NCBI RefSeq assembly: GCF_006715005.1
Contig: NZ_VFMJ01000001.1
Coordinates: 2,728,001 to 2,792,000, forward strand
Direction: 5' to 3'
Source: Serratia marcescens
GTDB taxonomy: Bacteria; Pseudomonadota; Gammaproteobacteria; Enterobacterales; Enterobacteriaceae
Length of the DNA stretch: 64,000 bases
Shown piece by piece: positions 52,506 to 64,000 of this stretch (positions within the stretch are counted from its first letter, which is position 1; every line of letters begins with the position of its first letter). The notes beneath the pieces were generated by a model. The model had not been told where the DNA came from and did no database searches. It worked only from the letters and a program-made list of their open reading frames with translations. A program made the position numbers and the translations under genes.

Positions 52506-53390
52506 ATGGAAAGCTTGGGTTCTCTCGACGTTTTCGTGCGGGTCAGTGAAAGCCGCAGTTTCACGGCGGCCGGGCAACAGCTGGGGATCTCCGCGTCGGC
52601 GGTCAGCAAAACCATCGCCCGGCTGGAGGAGCGGCTCAGCGTGCGCCTGTTTCACCGCTCCACCCGCACGGTCAACCTGACGCCGGAAGGCGCCTTGTTC
52701 CTGGAAAGGTGCCGACGCATTTTGAGCGAGGTGAAAGACGCGGAAGCCGAACTGTTGCAAACGCGAGGAACGCCCCAGGGTAAGCTGCGCATCAGTCTCC
52801 CGTCGCTGGGCACGCTTTTCATGCCAAAACTGGGGGACTTCAAGCGCCGCTATCCTGAGATCGAGCTGGATATTGATTATTCGGATCGGCTGGTTGACGT
52901 GATTGAGGAAGGTTTCGATGCCGTTATCCGCAGCGGCACTCCGAGCGATTCACGGCTGGTTGCCCGCCGGCTGGGTACTTGCCGCAAGGTGTTCGTTGGC
53001 GCGCCGGACTATTTCAGCAAAGCGGGTATGCCGCGCAAGCCCGAGGATCTGACAAGCCATGCCCGTTTGCATTATCGCTTTCCCCGCACAGGAAAACTGG
53101 ATGTTTGGCCGCTGGGAGACAAGACGGAGATGATCCCCGAACGGCCGGCCAGCATGGTGACAAATACCCTCGATCCGCAGGTGTGCTTCGCCGAACAAGG
53201 GCTGGGCATCGCTTATTTGCCGGAGATCGCCGTACGCAGACAGCTGGAACAGGGCAGCCTGGTGACGATTCTGGATGAATACGACCGCGAGAACATGGTT
53301 TTTCATGTCCTCTGGCCGTCGGGCCGCCACCTGTCAGTCAAAATCAGGCTGTTCGTCGACTTTGTGACGAGCCACCTTTTCCCGCTTTAA
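52506..53390 (+). CDS. LysR-family regulator divergent from the MFS gene
   Basis: The 294-residue protein has a typical helix-turn-helix (FVRVSESRSFTAAGQQLGIS, followed by ASAVSKTIARLEERL and RLFHRSTRTVNLTPEG) and the effector domain (GTPSDSRLVARRLGTCRKVF). It is of the DsdC/YafC-like AaeR group by its general look. It probably regulates the divergent exporter gene. Confidence 0.9.
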   Translation: MESLGSLDVFVRVSESRSFTAAGQQLGISASAVSKTIARLEERLSVRLFHRSTRTVNLTPEGALFLERCRRILSEVKDAEAELLQTRGTPQGKLRISLPSLGTLFMPKLGDFKRRYPEIELDIDYSDRLVDVIEEGFDAVIRSGTPSDSRLVARRLGTCRKVFVGAPDYFSKAGMPRKPEDLTSHARLHYRFPRTGKLDVWPLGDKTEMIPERPASMVTNTLDPQVCFAEQGLGIAYLPEIAVRRQLEQGSLVTILDEYDRENMVFHVLWPSGRHLSVKIRLFVDFVTSHLFPL

Positions 53391-53405
53391 ACGACGTATG
53401 CCGCC

Positions 53406-54230
53406 TTAACTGACCGGCATACGCGCCGGATCGGGATACTGGTACTCAAAACCCAGCTCGTTGCAGATGCGGTTGCCGTCCACCAGCCGCTCATCCTGTT
53501 CCGTTTCGTCGGCGAACTGCGGCGGCGCCAGGTGCAGCTGTTCGGCCAGCGCCGGATAAAATTCGCGTTTGGCCGGATGATGCGGCGCGCACAGGTTGTA
53601 CACATGGCCGCCCTTCGGCAGCTTCAGCAACAGTTGGATGGCGGCGATGACGTCGTCCTGGTGCACCAGATTCACCCCCTGCGATCCGCCCTTTACGTCG
53701 AGTTTGCCCGCCAGGAAGCGGCCGGGGTGACGTTCGGCGCCCACCAGCCCCGCCAGCCGCAGAATGTCCACCGAGGTGTTCGGCAATTCATGCAGCCAGC
53801 GCTCCAGCTCGGCCAACACCCGGCCCGACGGCGAGACCGGCCGCAGCGGCGACTCTTCACGCAGCGTGCCGGCGGTTTCGCCGTACACCGAGGTGGAACT
53901 GGTGAAGATCACCCGCGGCACGCCGAAGGCCATCGCGCTGTCCACCAGCATGCGCACCGCATTAAAATAGTTCTCGCTGCCTTCGACGGTGCGGCGCGCG
54001 GGCAGCGTCACCACCAGCGCATCCACGCGCAGCAGCGATTCCAGATCGTCCGGATCGCACACCAGCTCCGGCGTCAGCTCCAGTTGATAGCATTCGATGC
54101 CGCTCATGCGCGCGGCCTCGACGCCGTCCGGCGTGGTTTTGCTGCCGACCACATCATACCCGCGCCCCATCAGCGACAGCGCCAACGGCATGCCCAGCCA
54201 ACCCAAACCAATAATGGCTACCTTTTTCAT
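53406..54230 (-). CDS. yeeZ: NAD(P)-binding epimerase-like protein YeeZ
   Basis: The 274-residue protein starts at ATG 54230 (MKKVAIIGLGWLGMPLALSL) and so has exactly the length of E. coli YeeZ. The Rossmann glycine motif is GLGWLG; the SDR-type stretch RVIFTSSTSVYGETAG carries the catalytic Tyr. Its function in the cell is not defined. It is divergent from the his operon, as in E. coli. Confidence 0.92.
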   Translation of the reverse strand: MKKVAIIGLGWLGMPLALSLMGRGYDVVGSKTTPDGVEAARMSGIECYQLELTPELVCDPDDLESLLRVDALVVTLPARRTVEGSENYFNAVRMLVDSAMAFGVPRVIFTSSTSVYGETAGTLREESPLRPVSPSGRVLAELERWLHELPNTSVDILRLAGLVGAERHPGRFLAGKLDVKGGSQGVNLVHQDDVIAAIQLLLKLPKGGHVYNLCAPHHPAKREFYPALAEQLHLAPPQFADETEQDERLVDGNRICNELGFEYQYPDPARMPVS

Positions 54231-54384
54231 CCTCTTCCTCTCCTGAAGATCGCAGCGCCCTACCCCTAAGGCTACGCCACTGTGCACGGCGATACAATCT
54301 GCCCGGCTTAAGGTTAGGTAAAGCCGTCTGTGGCTAATAACCTAACCTGTTTCAATAAATTAAATTTATGACGTTAAAAAAGGG

Positions 54385-54414
54385 TTGCGCGGTGGACAGC
54401 GGATAGTTTAGCTT
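54385..54414 (+). promoter_or_regulatory. his operon promoter
   Basis: TTGCGC (54385-54390) and TAGCTT (54409-54414) are separated by 18 bases. The E. coli his promoter has TTGCTT and TAGGTT with the same spacing, as I recall. The start of hisL follows 45 bases further on. Confidence 0.65.
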
Positions 54415-54459
54415 AATTGGCATACGGTTTTTACCGGCTTTTGATTAGAGAAAAACACC

Positions 54460-54507
54460 ATGACACGCGTTCAGTTCAACCACCATCATCACCATCACCC
54501 TGACTAG
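54460..54507 (+). CDS. hisL: his operon leader peptide
   Basis: The 15-residue peptide reads MTRVQFNHHHHHHPD. The six consecutive His codons sense charged tRNA-His: when it is scarce the ribosome stalls and the attenuator does not form. The E. coli peptide (MTRVQFKHHHHHHHPD) has seven His, so this one is one shorter. It is too short for an ordinary gene search but certain from its sequence and place. Confidence 0.97.
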   Translation: MTRVQFNHHHHHHPD

Positions 54508-54576
54508 TCTTTCAGGCGATGAGTGCTGGAAGACGGTTTGTTAATCTTCCAGTGGCGCGCAGAACGCAAGAGAGAG

Positions 54577-54610
54577 CCCTCGGAAGATTTCTTCCGAGGG
54601 TTTTTTTTTT
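54577..54610 (+). terminator. his attenuator
   Basis: CCCTCGGAAG (54577-54586) and CTTCCGAGGG (54591-54600) make a perfect ten-pair stem with a four-base loop, followed by ten T. It lies between hisL and hisG. An alternative pairing partner for the left arm, CTTCCAG (about 54546-54552), lies upstream, as the antiterminator would need. Confidence 0.93.
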
Positions 54611-54681
54611 GGCTCCGGACAGACAGAAAAGAATAGTTTTTACAATAAATTCATAAAATTACAGATTAAACAGAGGTTACC

Positions 54682-55581
54682 ATGCTGGACAAGACACGTT
54701 TACGGATCGCAATGCAGAAGTCAGGTCGCCTGAGCGATGAATCCCAGGAGCTGCTGGCGCGCTGCGGCATCAAGATCAACCTGCAGCAGCAGCGTCTGAT
54801 CGCCTTCGCGGAAAACATGCCGATCGATATCCTGCGCGTGCGCGATGACGACATTCCGGGCCTGGTGATGGACGGCGTGGTCGATCTGGGCATCATCGGC
54901 GAAAACGTGCTGGAAGAAGAGCTGCTCAGCCGCCGCGCTCAAGGCGAAGACCCGCGCTACTTTACCCTGCGCCGCCTCGATTTCGGCGGCTGCCGCCTGT
55001 CGCTGGCCACCCCGCTCGACGCCGAATACACCGGCCCGCAAAATCTGCAGGACGCCCGCATCGCCACCTCTTATCCGCACCTGCTGAAGCAATACCTCGA
55101 CAAGCAGGGCGTGCGCTTCAAATCTTGCCTGCTGAACGGCTCGGTGGAAGTGGCGCCGCGCGCCGGCCTGGCCGACGCCATCTGCGATCTGGTCTCTACC
55201 GGCGCCACGCTGGAGGCCAACGGCCTGCGCGAAGTGGAAGTGATCTACCGTTCCAAAGCTTGCCTGATCCAACGCGACGGCGAAATGCCGGAGGCCAAAC
55301 AGCAGTTGATCGACCGCCTGATGACCCGCATCCAAGGCGTGATCCAGGCGCGTGAATCCAAATACATCATGCTGCACGCGCCGAGCGAGAAGCTGGACGA
55401 GATCGTCGCGCTGCTGCCGGGCGCCGAGCGCCCGACCATTCTGCCGCTGGCCGGCGCGCAGAACCGCGTGGCGATGCACATGGTGAGCAGCGAAACCCTG
55501 TTCTGGGAAACCATGGAAAAACTGAAAGCGCTCGGCGCCAGCTCGATTCTGGTGCTGCCGATTGAAAAGATGATGGAGTAA
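54682..55581 (+). CDS. hisG: ATP phosphoribosyltransferase HisG
   Basis: HisG joins PRPP and ATP, the first and feedback-inhibited step of histidine synthesis. It has 299 residues, the long form with its own C-terminal regulatory domain (about 225-299), so no HisZ is needed. Conserved parts are [20 protein letters not shown] and the PRPP site [14 protein letters not shown]. It is the first structural gene after the attenuator. Confidence 0.97.
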   Translation: MLDKTRLRIAMQKSGRLSDESQELLARCGIKINLQQQRLIAFAENMPIDILRVRDDDIPGLVMDGVVDLGIIGENVLEEELLSRRAQGEDPRYFTLRRLDFGGCRLSLATPLDAEYTGPQNLQDARIATSYPHLLKQYLDKQGVRFKSCLLNGSVEVAPRAGLADAICDLVSTGATLEANGLREVEVIYRSKACLIQRDGEMPEAKQQLIDRLMTRIQGVIQARESKYIMLHAPSEKLDEIVALLPGAERPTILPLAGAQNRVAMHMVSSETLFWETMEKLKALGASSILVLPIEKMME

Positions 55582-55585
55582 CGCC

Positions 55586-61126
<5,541 letters not shown>

Positions 61127-61133
<7 letters not shown>

Positions 61134-61747
61134 CAGAACAACAGAGAAACCAGCTGGACTGGGAAAAAACCGACGGTCTGATGCCGGCCATCGTGCAGCA
61201 CGCCGTTTCCGGCGAAGTGCTGATGCTGGGTTACATGACGCAGGAAGCGCTGGCGACCACCGAGCAGAGCGGTAACGTCACCTTCTTCTCACGCACCAAG
61301 CAGCGTCTGTGGACCAAGGGTGAAAGCTCCGGCCATTTCCTCAAGGTGGTCAGCATTACGCCGGACTGCGATAACGACACGCTGCTGGTATTGGCCAACC
61401 CGATCGGCCCGACCTGCCACCTCGGCAACAGCAGCTGCTTCCACCCGGCCGCCAGCGACTGGACGTTCCTCTATCAGTTGGAGCAGCTGTTGGCGGAGCG
61501 CAAGCACGCCAGCCCGGACAGCTCGTACACCGCCAGCCTGTACGCCAGCGGTACCAAGCGCATCGCGCAGAAGGTCGGGGAGGAAGGCGTGGAAACCGCG
61601 CTGGCCGCCACGGTCAACGATCGCGAAGAGCTGACCAACGAAGCTTCGGACCTGATCTATCACCTGCTGGTGCTGCTGCAGGACCAGGATCTGGATCTGA
61701 GCGCGGTGATTGGCCGGCTGCGCGAGCGGCATCAGAAAAAAGCGTGA
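61127..61747 (+). CDS. hisI: Bifunctional HisI (HisIE): PR-AMP cyclohydrolase/PR-ATP pyrophosphatase
   Basis: This fusion carries out steps two and three of the pathway. It has 206 residues: the N-terminal cyclohydrolase domain ([31 protein letters not shown] with metal-binding CDNDTLLV and [12 protein letters not shown]) and the C-terminal pyrophosphohydrolase ([31 protein letters not shown]). It overlaps hisF by seven bases and ends the operon. Confidence 0.97.
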
Positions 61748-61765
61748 CGTTAAATCACGCGCAAT

Positions 61766-61803
61766 AAAAAAGCCGCCGGGCGTTAACCTCGGCGGCTTTT
61801 TTT
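61766..61803. terminator. Bidirectional terminator between his and gnd
   Basis: AGCCGCCG and CGGCGGCT arms (61771-61778 and 61790-61797) with an eleven-base loop are flanked by six A on the left and seven T on the right. It can thus end both the his operon and gnd. Confidence 0.88.
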
Positions 61804-61821
61804 ATCGCTCAACGAGCAGGC

Positions 61822-63228
<1,407 letters not shown>

Positions 63229-63378
63229 TTAGGAACTCCTGTCTGAGGATGACCCTGCCGGCAACGTCGGCCAGCAGGTTTTGTGATGTGGCACACATGT
63301 TAACTCAGGATTGAGCCGCGTGGGTAGTGATTGGTGCGATAGGTCACATGATGTCGCAATATATTCATATCCTCCCCA

Positions 63379-63410
63379 CAAAAAACCACGGCACCCTAAG
63401 GTGCCGTGGT
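63379..63410 (-). terminator. Terminator of the glycosyltransferase-like gene
   Basis: ACCACGGCACC (63385-63395) and GGTGCCGTGGT (63400-63410) form an eleven-pair stem with a four-base loop; on the minus strand it is followed by a run of T. It lies 40 bases after the stop of the gene at 63450. Confidence 0.88.
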
Positions 63411-63449
63411 CTGCGGTTCAGTCAATCAGTACGAAACGAGGGGCTTGAG

Positions 63450-64000
63450 TCACCGCACCTGGGCCGCCTTGAACGCGTCTACTTTTTCCTTCAATAAACG
63501 CTCACTTTCACTGATCATATCCAGATATTGAGTATTTACGAACCCCCACAACGTGGAGGTTTGATCCTCAGCATGCCCAACCTGGAAAGGTAGAGTGGTC
63601 ACCACAACCAGATTTGGCACTGACTCCAAATAGCGATCTATGGTATTGGTTTGAGCATCAACGTTACGTTCATCCCAGTGGCTAACTGCCTCTATCCCAC
63701 GACGTGAGTAAATATTCATCACCGTGCTTGTCATGCGATTGATATAAATATACTCAATGCCATCGACCTCCTCGACAGCCAGAATCTCCGTATCTTCATT
63801 CAAATGCGCAATAATGCCCGAGAAAATGTGCCAATCCCAATTGCTGCGTTCCAGATAAGCAACAATCTTCTCAAGTTTAATGTCAAAGTCGTCAGGGAAT
63901 AACGCATCGTCCTCGCAGATCATAGCCATTTCGGTATTACGATCGGCAAGCACGGACAGCATGTATTTATAACTCATGCCACATCCGATCCAGCCAATAC
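63450..64000 (-). CDS. Glycosyltransferase family 25-like protein (5' end outside the window)
   Basis: The frame is open to the window edge: before the Met at 63977 it continues in frame as IGWIGCG, so the true start lies beyond 64000. The readable 183 residues include GCGMSYKYML and AMICEDDALFPDDF, which match the GC-xS-H and EDD parts of the LPS/glycan GT25 family, and later HWDERNVDAQTN and LPFQVGHAEDQTS. The His after the Ser of the GC-x-S-H motif is Tyr here. It probably takes part in surface polysaccharide synthesis, as expected beside gnd. Confidence 0.72.
   Translation of the reverse strand, partial: IGWIGCGMSYKYMLSVLADRNTEMAMICEDDALFPDDFDIKLEKIVAYLERSNWDWHIFSGIIAHLNEDTEILAVEEVDGIEYIYINRMTSTVMNIYSRRGIEAVSHWDERNVDAQTNTIDRYLESVPNLVVVTTLPFQVGHAEDQTSTLWGFVNTQYLDMISESERLLKEKVDAFKAAQVR

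Overview
The window is a chromosomal segment of an enterobacterium, most probably Serratia (close to S. marcescens). The call rests on the high GC of the core genes, close matches to Escherichia coli core proteins (YbjL, ecotin, DeoR, SdaC/SdaB, DacC, the complete his operon, Gnd), and Serratia-like accessory loci (an MR/P-type fimbrial operon, an orphan type VI-like lipase effector). The order ybjL - ybjG/bcrC - deoR - dacC - GST (yliJ) - yliI follows the E. coli order, so the other loci can be read as insertions into that backbone.

Layout. (1) 1-1922: ybjL, a putative transporter. (2) about 2.2-10.8 kb: a wrecked P2-like prophage. What remains is the 3' end of ogr fused by deletion to the 3' half of the terminase gene P, an intact portal gene Q, a recognisable P2-type cos site, two small early-region genes and the 3' half of replication gene A. 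Two cargo units sit in the P2 interval between A and Q, a known hotspot for anti-phage genes: an AT-rich, translationally coupled three-gene unit (HEPN-like protein, KGGVGR-variant ParA/MinD-like ATPase, large P-loop ATPase) between cos and Q, and a single unknown gene on the other side of cos. The three-gene unit is the best candidate for an undescribed system. (3) 10.9-14.9 kb: a lipase/phospholipase gene, preceded by a coupled 39-codon ORF and followed by three tandem ankyrin lipoprotein paralogues. This looks like an orphan effector with a mosaic immunity array. (4) 15.2-24.6 kb: ecotin, an exported nucleosidase, two PAP2 phosphatases, a broken DUF4432 gene, deoC and deoR with a perfect operator-like palindrome, and the serine uptake/deamination operon sdaCB. 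(5) 24.7-35.6 kb: a chaperone-usher fimbrial locus that ends in a lipoprotein, a coiled-coil FKBP isomerase and a LuxR-type regulator. Divergent from it are a PapI-like regulator and adhesin/minor pilin genes, and the GATC-bearing region between suggests Dam/Lrp phase variation.

(6) 35.7-45.3 kb: dacC, reverse transsulfuration genes (cystathionine beta-synthase and gamma-lyase), a 2-oxoglutarate oxygenase, a HAD phosphatase, GST, YliI, a GNAT enzyme and a CorA-type transporter. (7) 45.4-51.2 kb: a probable guanidino-compound catabolic operon (ureohydrolase, sodium:solute symporter, NCS1 permease, nitrilase-family amidase) divergent from a LysR regulator. (8) 51.2-54.2 kb: an MFS exporter with a divergent LysR regulator, and yeeZ. 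(9) 54.4-61.8 kb: the his operon hisLGDCBHAFI with its promoter, six-His leader peptide and attenuator. (10) 61.8-64 kb: gnd and the 3' part of a glycosyltransferase-25-like gene that runs off the window.

All calls come from reading the sequence and from remembered family features; no database search was run.
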